Program-made: the position numbers and the translations under genes
Notes under the pieces: model-generated
Seen by the model: the letters and a program-made list of their open reading frames with translations, nothing else
The model's database searches: none
What the model was told of the DNA's origin: nothing
Source of the DNA: Aestuariibaculum sp. M13
GTDB lineage: Bacteria > Bacteroidota > Bacteroidia > Flavobacteriales > Flavobacteriaceae
DNA: 64,000 nt
NCBI RefSeq assembly: GCF_024723255.1
Contig: NZ_JANIAC010000001.1
Span: 635,548-699,547, forward strand
Direction of reading: 5' to 3'
Part shown: piece after piece, positions 28,239 through 37,431 of the stretch
Numbering within the stretch: the stretch's first letter is position 1
How the letters are laid out: each line of letters begins with the position of its first letter

Positions 28239-29529
28239 TTGGCGAAAATAAAACAATATTAAATAATTCTTTAAAGCCTTTCCAACGCTCGACATCACTA
28301 AACGTGTAATTATGAAAAACAGGTATAAATTCACCATTTACCCGTTTCACCTGTTTAATAATTTCATTTAGGGCTTTCTTTTTATCTAATAACGAATGTT
28401 GTTTAAGTAAGGTATAATCCATCACATGATATGAATTAATTTTTAATGGCGTCTGTACCTCGTAATCTAAATCGTAAAACAGAAACGGTGTACAGGTTCC
28501 GGCACGAAATCCCATGTAATTTACATATCCCATGGTGTAGTCTTCCAGAATTTCATACTCTATTAGGTTTCTATAAGACTCCGGAAGATTTAGTTTTGAA
28601 AACGATTGGCGAGATGCTTTTAAAGGTACATTTAAAATATCTTCCATACGCATCTTTTCTTTTTTTAATACATCAGCATTTTCAAGAGCAAAATAAGATG
28701 CTTTTAACCCTACATAACAATAATCGGCAACATGCTTTATTAGAGAAATAAAATGTTTACTGTTTGGGTTTGTGCCTTTGTCGAATGTTGAAAAATCACC
28801 AAGTAAAAAGAAGAACAAAAACTTATAATTGCTTTGCTTTTGTTTGTTGATGATATATTTAAACGTATCGTAAGGGTCGTGTTGCAACCCGAAGATTACC
28901 ATAAACCTATTGTAAAGTGTTTTAAATTTCAGCTGAAATAACTCCTTTAATGTCCCGCCAACACCACGCATGACGCCCTTCAACTTAAAATGATAAGCTG
29001 TAGGTACATCTATAATTGGTTTGATGCTGTACTCGCGTTTTGGAAATTTAAAATCTTCAAACTGTTTTTGAAGCGCATCTCTGAATTTATATGCCCAGAT
29101 ATCAACCACCGGTTGTTCTAAAAATCCGTTTTTGTAAGCGATACTTTCTGTAGCTAGAAAGCGTCCGTATTGATCTTTTACATGCGGTAAATACTCTTCA
29201 TATCTCGACAACAAATAAAATGAAGCCGCAAAAATATCGAAAGGAATCGCACTTTTATCTCCTGCCGAAAAGAAACCTTTGGTATCTTCCCATGAGTGTA
29301 CATTGACATCAATATCGCTTAATCCCTGCTCGAATAAAATATCGTGACTTCTTATAAAAAACTCATTACCCAACTGCTGTTTGGTATAAGACATTTTTAG
29401 ACTATCATGTGCAATGAAGCTTTCTATCTGAGTTGTGAAATCGACCTCAACTCCTAAAATACGGGTACATATATGCTTAAAAACATACTTTAAACGTGGT
29501 GATATTTTATGGGTGTAAACTAACAGCAT
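28228..29529 (-). CDS. Polysaccharide deacetylase-like protein
   Basis: The 433-residue protein resembles the NodB-type deacetylase-like proteins of Bacteroidota that carry an extra N-terminal domain (residues about 1-170). The NodB-like part begins near PIIDVPTAYHFKLKGVMRG and includes FFFLLGDFSTFDKGTNPNSK and MGFRAGTCTPFLFYD, which corresponds to the conserved R-x-G-x-x-P region. The first motif reads DVP where active family members usually have two Asp, so metal binding and activity are uncertain. It lies 29 bp after radC and overlaps the phosphatase gene by 11 bp. Confidence 0.75.
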   Translation of the reverse strand: MLLVYTHKISPRLKYVFKHICTRILGVEVDFTTQIESFIAHDSLKMSYTKQQLGNEFFIRSHDILFEQGLSDIDVNVHSWEDTKGFFSAGDKSAIPFDIFAASFYLLSRYEEYLPHVKDQYGRFLATESIAYKNGFLEQPVVDIWAYKFRDALQKQFEDFKFPKREYSIKPIIDVPTAYHFKLKGVMRGVGGTLKELFQLKFKTLYNRFMVIFGLQHDPYDTFKYIINKQKQSNYKFLFFFLLGDFSTFDKGTNPNSKHFISLIKHVADYCYVGLKASYFALENADVLKKEKMRMEDILNVPLKASRQSFSKLNLPESYRNLIEYEILEDYTMGYVNYMGFRAGTCTPFLFYDLDYEVQTPLKINSYHVMDYTLLKQHSLLDKKKALNEIIKQVKRVNGEFIPVFHNYTFSDVERWKGFKELFNIVLFSPNED

Positions 29530-29558
29530 ATGGTATAACGAGAAGTATTTATGCTAAA

Positions 29559-30257
29559 TTACAGAATTCCCTCGTCTGCGAAACTAAAGTATGCATTTTC
29601 TGTTATAATAAGATGATCTAACACTTTAATATCTAAACTTTGTGCTGCCCCTTTTAACTTTTCTGTAATTTGCTTATCCGCTTCACTAGGCTTTAATGTT
29701 CCGGATGGATGATTGTGAGCTAATATTAACCCCGTTGCACCAACTTCCAAGGCTTTTTTTAATACAAGCCGAACATCGACTAAAGTTCCGGTAATACCAC
29801 CTTTGCTTAACTGATTCTTTTGAATAACTTTATTAGAATTATTCAAATAGATAATCCAGAATTCTTCGTGTTGTAATTCTCCAATAACGGGTTGCATAAG
29901 CTCAAATACCGACAGACTTGAAGATATTTGCTTTTTTTCTAAAGCCTCCTCACCTCGTCTTCGTCGTCCTAATTCCAACGCTGCAGCAATAGTAATAGCT
30001 TTAGCTTCTCCAATGCCTTTAAATTGCATTAATTGTTTCACTGTCAGCTTTCCTAAAGCACTTAAATTATGATCAACACTGGCCAGTATGCGTTTACACA
30101 ATGCTACAGCACTTTCTTCCCGGTTACCGGAACCTATTAAAATAGCTACTAACTCGGCATCACTCAAAGCCGACCTTCCTTTGTATAACAATTTTTCGCG
30201 AGGCTGATCGTCCTGACTCCAATTCTTAATAGAAAATGATGTTGATTTTTCGTGCAT
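29559..30257 (-). CDS. radC: RadC/JAB-domain protein
   Basis: Proteins of this family carry a helix-hairpin-helix and a JAB1/MPN metallo-domain; the original link to DNA repair is doubtful. The 232-residue protein begins with an N-terminal helical part (KLLYKGRSALSDAELVAILI), then HhH (KGIGEAKA, about residues 80-87), and the JAMM motif HNHPSGTLKPSEAD with His181, His183 and Asp194. All metal ligands are present. It is the first gene of a minus-strand run with the deacetylase-like and yjjG-like genes and is divergent from the dienelactone hydrolase. Confidence 0.92.
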   Translation of the reverse strand: MHEKSTSFSIKNWSQDDQPREKLLYKGRSALSDAELVAILIGSGNREESAVALCKRILASVDHNLSALGKLTVKQLMQFKGIGEAKAITIAAALELGRRRRGEEALEKKQISSSLSVFELMQPVIGELQHEEFWIIYLNNSNKVIQKNQLSKGGITGTLVDVRLVLKKALEVGATGLILAHNHPSGTLKPSEADKQITEKLKGAAQSLDIKVLDHLIITENAYFSFADEGIL

Positions 30258-30333
30258 ACAGTAAATATAAATATTGTAATTTTATATTTCAACATTTGAA
30301 CCACTGAAAATCAACTAATAAGACAACAGAAAA

Positions 30334-31221
30334 ATGAAACCACTTAAAAAAGAAGATATTAATCAGGAAGTTTTCGATTTATACGACGATTATGCACACA
30401 ACAAAATAAACCGACGCCAGTTTGTTGAAAAACTATCGGTTTTTGCTGTTGGCGGTATTACAGTGTCTTCCCTTCTAAGTTTTATAACGCCGAATTATAT
30501 TGACACCTTGTTGGTTGACCCGCAAGATCCTAAATTAGATTCAGAATATATTACATATGAATCTCCTAATGGAGGGGGCAATATTAGAGGCTTACTTTCA
30601 AAACCTAAAAAAGCTAAAGGTAAACTACCTGGAATTATTGTGGTTCATGAAAATCGAGGACTTAATCCTTACATTGAAGATGTTGGCAGACGCGCAGCTT
30701 TAGAAGATTTTATTTCCTTAGCTCCCGATGCCTTAACGCCACTTGGTGGTTATCCTGGAAATGATGATGACGGTCGTTCTTTACAACGTCAGCGTGACCG
30801 AAATGAGATGCTCGAAGATTTTATTGCTGCTTACCATTACTTAAAAAATCATAAAGATTGCAATGGAAAAGTGGGGGTTGTTGGGTTTTGTTTTGGAGGT
30901 TGGATAGCCAATATGATGGCTGTTAAAGTCCCAACCTTATCGGCTGCTGTACCGTTTTATGGAGGACAACCATCAGCTGAAGAAACTGCAAATATTAAAG
31001 CACCGTTACTTATTCAGTACGCTGAATTAGATACGCGAGTTAACGCAGGATGGGGCGCCTACGAAACAGCTTTAAAAGCCAATAACATTGAGTATACAAC
31101 CTATATTTACCCGGGCGTAAATCATGGATTTCATAACAATACCACGCCCAGGTACGATGAAGCAGCCGCAACCTTAGCCTGGCAAAGAACCATTGACTTT
31201 TTTAAAGAAAAATTAAAATAA
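30334..31221 (+). CDS. Dienelactone hydrolase family protein with a Tat-like signal
   Basis: The 295-residue alpha/beta hydrolase has NRRQFVEKLSVFAVGG at about residues 26-41, a twin-Arg motif before a hydrophobic stretch, so export by Tat is likely. The catalytic triad is visible: Cys in GVVGFCFGGWI, Asp in QYAELDTRVNAGW, and His in PGVNHGFHN. Such enzymes cleave dienelactone or related esters; the natural substrate here is unknown. It is a single gene between radC (divergent) and the MscS gene, 56 bp ahead of the latter. Confidence 0.87.
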   Translation: MKPLKKEDINQEVFDLYDDYAHNKINRRQFVEKLSVFAVGGITVSSLLSFITPNYIDTLLVDPQDPKLDSEYITYESPNGGGNIRGLLSKPKKAKGKLPGIIVVHENRGLNPYIEDVGRRAALEDFISLAPDALTPLGGYPGNDDDGRSLQRQRDRNEMLEDFIAAYHYLKNHKDCNGKVGVVGFCFGGWIANMMAVKVPTLSAAVPFYGGQPSAEETANIKAPLLIQYAELDTRVNAGWGAYETALKANNIEYTTYIYPGVNHGFHNNTTPRYDEAAATLAWQRTIDFFKEKLK

Positions 31222-31277
31222 TTGAAACGTCTAATTATTCCTTATAACTTAGAAATCATTTAATTTATTAACTTTTT

Positions 31278-31319
31278 ATGCATAAATTTATAGCACAGGT
31301 CAACTATAAATTTATGCAT
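31278..31319 (+). repeat. Perfect 16-bp inverted repeat containing the MscS start codon
   Basis: ATGCATAAATTTATAG (31278-31293), a 10-nt loop and CTATAAATTTATGCAT (31304-31319) are perfectly complementary. The likely start codon, ATG at 31314, is in the right arm, so the folded mRNA would bury the translation start. The other in-frame ATG at 31278 opens the left arm. It could also be a DNA operator. Confidence 0.75.
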
Positions 31320-33782
31320 TTTACTTTATCATCGGTTTCAATAAAAACGACAATACTTTCAGTTTTTCTGATATGTTTTGGTTTTACCTACTCGCAAGCG
31401 CAAGATTCAGAAAACACTATTGATTCTTTAATTGTTAATGCACCAAAGGCGATTCCGTTAACAGCCATTATTCAAAATATCCAAAAAACGAATGAGGATT
31501 TAAAACTCATTGAGCGCAAACTGGAAGCTAATAAAGCTGTACATAGGGTGGATTCGCTGTACCCAACATATGCAGAGTATATTGACAAACAACAGGAGCA
31601 AACTCAAAAAGTATTAACCTCAAATCCTAACAGACAAAAAATTGAAAACCTATATACCAAGTGGAATGGAAACCGAATTTATTTAACAGGAATTGAGGAC
31701 GATGTTAATAACTATGTATCCAGAAATACACGCCTTCTTGAAACCATAGAGTTACATCATAAAACATGGGATTTAACACTTGAAAATGCTAAAAACGAAG
31801 AAGCTCCGAAGGAAATATTAACCCGTATCACCGATTTAATAAAAGATATTGAAACTGTTGACAAAGCCATTATTGAAGAAAATAATACAGCGTTAAAACT
31901 GGAATCGAAAATCAATTTTAAAGTGGAATTGATTAACGAGATTATGGAGGAAATATTAACGCTTAAAACCTCGGAAACATACGATTTGTTTCACCTGCGA
32001 AATGAACCCTTATGGAAAACATCGTTTTCAAAAACTGAAAAATCAAGTAATACCTCAGTTTTAGAAACCGCTTCCGACAGCTTTAAAGAACTGGTTAGCT
32101 TTATTAAGGTAAACAAAAGCTCTTTTTATCTTTACTTTGCCCTTGTTCTGTTCTTATTTGGAATTGTTTATTTCTTAAAGCGAGGATTTGAAAAATATGA
32201 GTTCGTAACAAACGACCCTAATTTACTCATCTCTAAAGATGTCATTTTAAAACATCCGGTCGCTACATTCATTTTTCTATCGTTACTTCTTGGCAATATA
32301 TTTTTTACAGGGACTCCTAAACTTTTTGAAAGCATTTTAATCCTAGGGTTAATCATTGTCTCTTCGTACGTTGTTAGACCACAAATAAAAACTCAGTTTA
32401 AAAACATATACTATGTTATTACATTTTTCTATGTTATCGATTCGCTAAAAACATTTTTATGGTTTCATCCAGGAGTTTACAGAATTTATCTTCTGTTAGA
32501 AGCCACACTTATCGGAGTAGCGCTTTATTTATTACTCAAAAAACTTTACCAAATCAGCGATTCTAAAGTCAATCCGCTTAGTAAATTTTTAATTCAATTA
32601 AGTCCAGTCATTTATATTCTGGTTTTTATTGCCGTTATGTCAAACATTTTAGGCTATACCAACCTAACCGATATCACTCTTAAAATATGTACCCATATAG
32701 GCGTAATAACCGTTATTTTCTATAGTTTACTATTAATCCTTGAGGGAATATCAACCAGTTTAATTCACAGACATTTTAGTTCAAAAGCTGTAATTGATCA
32801 CTCTAGAAAATTAGCTTTGGAAATTAAACTGATGAAAATTTTAAGAGTCGTTGTTCTCATTTTTTGGTTTCTGTTTTTCTTGAATATGATTGAAGTTTAC
32901 AGGCCTTTAAAAGATTATTTAACCGATGTACTTTCAGAACCTTATAGCCTCGGAACCATAACCATAACAATTGGCTCCATTTTATCATTCATTATCATTC
33001 TTGCATCTTCATATTTACTAACAACCTTAATTTCGTTCATGATTGATGATGGCGATGGTGAAGGCATTTTAAAATCGTTACGATTACCTAAAGGTATACC
33101 TGCAGCTGTCTCCTTAGTGATTCGTTATTTTATTGTGGCTTTCGGATTTGTGTTTGCGTTGTCGTCCTTAGGCATGGATTTAAGCAAATTTAATCTACTT
33201 GCAGGTGCCATGGGTATTGGTATTGGTTTTGGTTTACAGACCTTAATTTCGAACTTCGTTTCCGGATTGATTTTAGTGTTCGAAAGACCCATTTTACAAG
33301 GCGACACCGTTGAAGTCGACAACCTATTAGGTCGAGTGCATAAAATTGGTGTACGTTCTTCAAAAATCAGAACCTTTGATGGTGCCGAAGTAATTGTTCC
33401 TAACTACAATTTAATGTCTAACAATCTTATAAACTGGACGCTATCAGATAACATAAAACGTATTGATATTTTTATTGGCGCCGCTTATGATGCCGACCCA
33501 AATCTGGTTTTAGAAATCCTGGCTAAAGCCGGAGCATCGCATCCCAACGTACTAAAAACACCTCCAGCACGTGGATTATTTCTTGAATTTGGTGATAACT
33601 CACTTAATTTTGTTCTACAATGCTGGGTGCATTACGAAGTGAGTTTAGTAACCAAAAGTGAGGTTTCCGTTGCGGTTTATAATGCCTTTAAAGAAGCTAA
33701 TATAGAAATACCTTTTCCTCAAAGAGATATACACATCAAGAGTATGCCAAATAACAATACACTTGAAGATACTAAGTCTTAA
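31314..33782 (+). CDS. Large MscS-family mechanosensitive channel
   Basis: The 822-residue protein starts at ATG 31314 with a signal-like segment, MHFTLSSVSIKTTILSVFLI, ending near YSQAQ; the ATG at 31278 would put 12 odd residues before it. A long periplasmic helical domain (about 35-260) resembles MscK/YbdG-type extensions. Around ten membrane segments follow, then the MscS core: pore helix and vestibule with GAMGIGIGFGLQTLISNFVS and VFERPILQGDTVEVDNLLGR. It would release solutes on hypo-osmotic stress. The start codon lies in a perfect inverted repeat. Confidence 0.88.
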   Translation: MHFTLSSVSIKTTILSVFLICFGFTYSQAQDSENTIDSLIVNAPKAIPLTAIIQNIQKTNEDLKLIERKLEANKAVHRVDSLYPTYAEYIDKQQEQTQKVLTSNPNRQKIENLYTKWNGNRIYLTGIEDDVNNYVSRNTRLLETIELHHKTWDLTLENAKNEEAPKEILTRITDLIKDIETVDKAIIEENNTALKLESKINFKVELINEIMEEILTLKTSETYDLFHLRNEPLWKTSFSKTEKSSNTSVLETASDSFKELVSFIKVNKSSFYLYFALVLFLFGIVYFLKRGFEKYEFVTNDPNLLISKDVILKHPVATFIFLSLLLGNIFFTGTPKLFESILILGLIIVSSYVVRPQIKTQFKNIYYVITFFYVIDSLKTFLWFHPGVYRIYLLLEATLIGVALYLLLKKLYQISDSKVNPLSKFLIQLSPVIYILVFIAVMSNILGYTNLTDITLKICTHIGVITVIFYSLLLILEGISTSLIHRHFSSKAVIDHSRKLALEIKLMKILRVVVLIFWFLFFLNMIEVYRPLKDYLTDVLSEPYSLGTITITIGSILSFIIILASSYLLTTLISFMIDDGDGEGILKSLRLPKGIPAAVSLVIRYFIVAFGFVFALSSLGMDLSKFNLLAGAMGIGIGFGLQTLISNFVSGLILVFERPILQGDTVEVDNLLGRVHKIGVRSSKIRTFDGAEVIVPNYNLMSNNLINWTLSDNIKRIDIFIGAAYDADPNLVLEILAKAGASHPNVLKTPPARGLFLEFGDNSLNFVLQCWVHYEVSLVTKSEVSVAVYNAFKEANIEIPFPQRDIHIKSMPNNNTLEDTKS

Positions 33783-33792
33783 AGAAAAAGGT

Positions 33793-33816
33793 ATTTATTT
33801 ATTTATTTATTTATTT
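33793..33816. repeat. ATTT tetranucleotide repeat, six units
   Basis: Six perfect ATTT units fill the gap between the convergent MscS and mpl genes and overlap the mpl stop codon at 33811-33813. Slippage would alter only the spacer and, at most, the last mpl codon or stop. No terminator hairpin is present in this gap. Confidence 0.8.
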
Positions 33817-35166
33817 TATTAAAGCTTTTACCTCATCAAAATTAAGTCCGCCGTAGTTACCTGAACTCATCAGTAATAAGGCTTTGTTTTCTAAATTTTG
33901 AGATAATAAAAAATTCTTAAAATCGTCTGGATTGGTGTAAATAATTAAATCGTCACGCTCGAACGCCTGAGCGATTTGATCATGTGAAACAGCATCCAGT
34001 TTTTTAATTTCTACCGCATGCGGCGAATAAAATACAACTGCTGTATCGGCTGCATCTAAAGCACCTTTATATTCCTTTAAAAATTCAGCATTTAAACTGC
34101 TGTAAGTGTGAAGCTCTAAACAGGCTACTAATTGCCTGTCACTATACTGTTCTTTCACTGCTTTAGTTGTTGCTTCTACTTTACTTGGTGAATGGGCAAA
34201 ATCTTTATAAGCAACACTGGTTTTCCCTTCGGCTATTTTTTCCAAACGTTTGCTTGCGCCTTTAAAGGTTGAAATTGCTTCATAGAAATCATCTTCATCA
34301 ATACCCATGTGTTGACAAATCCATTTTGCTCCTGCAAGATTGTTAAGGTTGTGTTTACCAAAAACCTCCATTGGCATTGGACCCTCAGGAGTTTCTAAAT
34401 AGGTTTCGCCATCTTCAACAGTATATTCTGGTGTATTGTAGGCTATCTTGCGTATCGGATTTTCAGAAGCTTCAACAACTCGTTTTACTTCAGCATCTTC
34501 TTCATTATAATTTATACTTCCGCCTTTAACAATAGAATCTACAAAAATCTTGAACTGCTCTACATAGTTTTCGTAGGTCGGGAATACATTAATATGATCC
34601 CAGGCTATTCCACTTAACAAAGCTATATTAGGTTTATACAAATGAAACTTGGGGCGTCTGTCGATTGGTGAACTTAAATACTCATCACCTTCCAGAACAA
34701 TAAAATCATTCTCCTCGGTTAATTTTACCATCACATCGAAACCTTCCAGTTGCGCACCTACCATATAATCGACATCACGATCATGGTAATGCATGACATG
34801 GAGAATCATAGATGTAATCGTAGTCTTCCCATGACTTCCACCAATAACTACACGCGTTTTATTTTTGGATTGTTCGTATAAAAACTCTGGATAACTGTAA
34901 ATTTTAAGTCCTAATTCCTGCGCCTTTAACAACTCCGGATTATCGGCCTTAGCATGCATTCCTAAAACAACAGCATCTAAACTTTCAGTAATTTTTTCTG
35001 GAAACCAACCAAATGCTTCCGGAAGTAAACCTTTGTTTGCCAAACGTGATTTTGAAGGTTCAAAAATCTCATCATCACTTCCTGTTACCTGATATCCTTT
35101 GTTATGTAAAGCTAAAGCGAGGTTATGCATCGCCGAACCACCAATGGCTATAAAATGTACGTTCAT
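33811..35166 (-). CDS. mpl: UDP-N-acetylmuramate:L-alanyl-gamma-D-glutamyl-meso-diaminopimelate ligase (Mpl) type Mur ligase
   Basis: Mpl joins recycled murein tripeptide to UDP-MurNAc, saving wall material. The 451-residue protein begins MNVHFIAIGGSAMHNLALAL, the Rossmann part, and has the ATP loop GGSHGKTT near residue 110. The middle contains EGDEYLSSPIDRRPKFHLYK, and the C-terminal domain includes YKDFAHSPSKVEATTKAVKE. These features separate Mpl from MurC, although MurC-like activity cannot be excluded. It is the last gene of the minus-strand block. Confidence 0.85.
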   Translation of the reverse strand: MNVHFIAIGGSAMHNLALALHNKGYQVTGSDDEIFEPSKSRLANKGLLPEAFGWFPEKITESLDAVVLGMHAKADNPELLKAQELGLKIYSYPEFLYEQSKNKTRVVIGGSHGKTTITSMILHVMHYHDRDVDYMVGAQLEGFDVMVKLTEENDFIVLEGDEYLSSPIDRRPKFHLYKPNIALLSGIAWDHINVFPTYENYVEQFKIFVDSIVKGGSINYNEEDAEVKRVVEASENPIRKIAYNTPEYTVEDGETYLETPEGPMPMEVFGKHNLNNLAGAKWICQHMGIDEDDFYEAISTFKGASKRLEKIAEGKTSVAYKDFAHSPSKVEATTKAVKEQYSDRQLVACLELHTYSSLNAEFLKEYKGALDAADTAVVFYSPHAVEIKKLDAVSHDQIAQAFERDDLIIYTNPDDFKNFLLSQNLENKALLLMSSGNYGGLNFDEVKALIK

Positions 35167-35243
35167 AAGTTACTTTTGTAGTTTGTAAAGATAAGGATTG
35201 CTATGTTTTTAGTCGTAATACAAGCCTCTTAAATTTTTGAATT

Positions 35244-35975
35244 TTATTGATTTTCTAAGGCTTTAATCTGAAGTAATAAATCAGGATCCTTATGTACACT
35301 GTAAGCGGATTTAAGATTTATAATCGCCTTTTCAGGTTTGTCCTGTGCAATGTAGAACTTGGTTAATTTATCGTAACATACCAACGAACCTCCTTCAGTT
35401 ATCGCCAGTTTATAATACTTCTCGGCTAACTCAGGTTCATTATCATTTTCATATATAAAACCTTTTGCCAAATAACCATCTACTTTTGATAACTTTTCCA
35501 ACTCCTCCGCATAAGGTAAAGCACTTGAAACACCTCCCCCTAAAAAACCGGGTAGTTTCATATAATATTCAACCAAAGCCCAACGTGCGTCAATATGTTT
35601 CGGATCTAGTTTAGCTGCTTTTAAAAAAGCTTCCTCTAGGTCGTTAATTAAAGTTAACGCTCGAATTTTACTAACCGATAAGGCTTTCATCCCTAATACG
35701 CCACCAAATTTATAATGATAATTTGCATTCTTGCCATCAAATTCAATTAGAGTCTGATAGCTATTCATTGCTTCATCCCATTTTTTTTGATGACCATATG
35801 TATCTCCTAACAACTCTACCGCCTCCATATCATTGGGATGTTGTTTTAAATATGAATTTAAAATCGCTTCGGCTTCGATAAATTTTTCTTGAACTAAAAG
35901 GTCTTGGATCTTTTTAGAATCGACCTGAGCTATTGTTAATATCGGAAAGAAAAGTAAAAACAGAATTCGAGGCAT
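35244..35975 (-). CDS. Secreted TPR-repeat protein
   Basis: The 243-residue protein has a signal peptide MPRILFLLFFPILTIAQ and then at least four helical repeats: EKFIEAEAILNSYLKQHPND, KKWDEAMNSYQTLIEFDGKN, an EEAFLKAAKLDPKHIDARWA segment and PELAEKYYKLAITEGGS. The repeats would form a binding scaffold in the periplasm. I do not know its partner. A TATTTTTG box at 35994-36001 suggests its own promoter, so it need not depend on the SDR gene upstream. Confidence 0.82.
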   Translation of the reverse strand: MPRILFLLFFPILTIAQVDSKKIQDLLVQEKFIEAEAILNSYLKQHPNDMEAVELLGDTYGHQKKWDEAMNSYQTLIEFDGKNANYHYKFGGVLGMKALSVSKIRALTLINDLEEAFLKAAKLDPKHIDARWALVEYYMKLPGFLGGGVSSALPYAEELEKLSKVDGYLAKGFIYENDNEPELAEKYYKLAITEGGSLVCYDKLTKFYIAQDKPEKAIINLKSAYSVHKDPDLLLQIKALENQ

Positions 35976-35993
35976 TACACAATTTTATTTTAA

Positions 35994-36001
35994 CAAAAAT
36001 A
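35994..36001 (-). promoter_or_regulatory. -7 box of the TPR-protein gene
   Basis: TATTTTTG on the minus strand is an exact TAnnTTTG match 18 bp before the ATG. No TTG lies at the ideal distance upstream, so the assignment rests on the -7 box only. Confidence 0.4.
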
Positions 36002-36021
36002 ATTCTTTTGAATCAAATAAA

Positions 36022-36044
36022 AACACCAACCTGAAGTTGGCGTT
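36022..36044 (-). terminator. Terminator after the SDR gene
   Basis: On the minus strand AACGCCAAC and GTTGGTGTT pair over nine positions with one G-U pair around TTCAG, followed by TTTATTTG. On the plus strand the same position would be an A-C mismatch, so it serves the minus-strand SDR gene. Confidence 0.7.
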
Positions 36045-36066
36045 TTTACTAATATAATAAACATTT

Positions 36067-36792
36067 TTATTTGCTTGGTGGCATCGTAGGTCGCACCTCT
36101 ATTTTACTCGGTAAGGTTCTTGGATTTAGCTTCAATAAATCCACAACAATTTCACCTAAATCTTCAATTTGAATTTTCCAGGCATCACTTTCATCCGGCG
36201 TATTACCATTAAAATATGTTGACACCGAACCTGGCATAATAGTACTTACCTTTATTCCATACTGACGCAAATCTAGCATTACCGATTGCGAAAACCCTGT
36301 TAATCCAAATTTACTGGCATTGTAAGCCGACCCTTTTGCGAAGAAATTCGTTCCAGCCAAACTGGAAATGGTAATAAAGTAACCCTGAGATTGTTTTAAA
36401 GCTTCAATGCTGGATTTAATAGAATAAAATACACCCGTTAAATTGGTATCAATAGTTTCCTGCCACTGCTCTACGGTTAGGTCTTCAATACTTCCAAAAT
36501 GCCCTATACCGGCATTAGCAATGACGACATCAATTTTATTAAACGTTTCTAAAGTCTTCTGAATGGCCTCCTGCTGACTCTCATAACTTCTTACATCGGC
36601 CTGAATACCTATAGCTTTAGCACCTTGTGTAGCATTTGAATTTAAAGCATCAGCCGCTCTTTGTGCTGTTGCTAAATCCCTTCCTGTTATGGCTACATTT
36701 ACACCTTCGTTTAATAAAGACTGTGCAATTCCATAACCTATTCCTTTTGTGCCTCCGGTTATAAAGGCCACTTTATCTTGTAATGATTTCAT
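36067..36792 (-). CDS. Short-chain dehydrogenase/reductase
   Basis: The 241-residue protein starts at the ATG at 36792 with MKSLQDKVAFITGGTKGIGY, which leads straight into the NAD(P) motif TGGTKGIG. The structural NAG motif is NAGIG and the catalytic Tyr and Lys are in YNASKFG, with the Ser in ISSLAG. It would reduce or oxidise a carbonyl/alcohol with NAD(P)H. The substrate is unknown; similar proteins are often annotated as 3-oxoacyl-ACP reductase-like. An upstream in-frame start at 36837 lacks support. Confidence 0.87.
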   Translation of the reverse strand: MKSLQDKVAFITGGTKGIGYGIAQSLLNEGVNVAITGRDLATAQRAADALNSNATQGAKAIGIQADVRSYESQQEAIQKTLETFNKIDVVIANAGIGHFGSIEDLTVEQWQETIDTNLTGVFYSIKSSIEALKQSQGYFITISSLAGTNFFAKGSAYNASKFGLTGFSQSVMLDLRQYGIKVSTIMPGSVSTYFNGNTPDESDAWKIQIEDLGEIVVDLLKLNPRTLPSKIEVRPTMPPSK

Positions 36793-36874
36793 AACTATTT
36801 TTAGTGATTTTTGTAAAGCTACAAAACGAAAAATCAATTTAAGAATCTAAAATGTTATGATAATCTAAAAATTA

Positions 36875-37393
36875 TTACTTTGGAGGAAACTCGGCTAACA
36901 TTTTAACTGCTATCGTCTTAAAAAGAGCCTCCCGACTCTCAGGTGTTTCGTTAGGTTTAAAAGCAGATTCACTTACCGCCTGCCAAAACAGTTGTTTTTT
37001 ATTTTCGTCAACAAACTCTAATGTTATTTGTCGGTTTATATTAGATTGCCCCACAGGCACACCGATAGATACACCACCACCAACATGCCTTCCTGTGCCG
37101 CCTAAACCAATACCAAATGAACTTTTTGGTCCTTCTTCATATTCCTTACTACTCACATCAATAAAGAAATCTGGTTCTTTAGCCAGGGTATAACCTTGTT
37201 GAGACAACTGATTATCTAAAGCATCAAGAAAACGCTTAGTGTCCAGTTCACTTAAACCGGTATTCATATCGGCATAATAATTATAAGTCTTGTATTTTGA
37301 AAAATCAGCCTCTTGGTCGTAATCAAAATTTACACGAACAGAGGCACAAGAAATTAAAAATAGAACAAAAAAAGCAGAAAGAAAGGTTTTCAT
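36875..37393 (-). CDS. DUF4136 lipoprotein
   Basis: The 172-residue protein has a lipoprotein signal, MKTFLSAFFVLFLISC, with Cys at residue 16. The rest contains VRVNFDYDQEADFSKYKTYN, RFLDALDNQLSQQGYTLAKE and a Gly-rich loop (GIGLGGTGRHVGGGVSIGV), the order seen in DUF4136 proteins. It is anchored to a membrane on the periplasmic side or the surface. Its function is unknown. It lies between the K+ channel and SDR genes in the minus-strand run. Confidence 0.83.
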   Translation of the reverse strand: MKTFLSAFFVLFLISCASVRVNFDYDQEADFSKYKTYNYYADMNTGLSELDTKRFLDALDNQLSQQGYTLAKEPDFFIDVSSKEYEEGPKSSFGIGLGGTGRHVGGGVSIGVPVGQSNINRQITLEFVDENKKQLFWQAVSESAFKPNETPESREALFKTIAVKMLAEFPPK

Positions 37394-37431
37394 TATTGAA
37401 TAGATTTAGATACTTCAAAATAACGAAAAAA

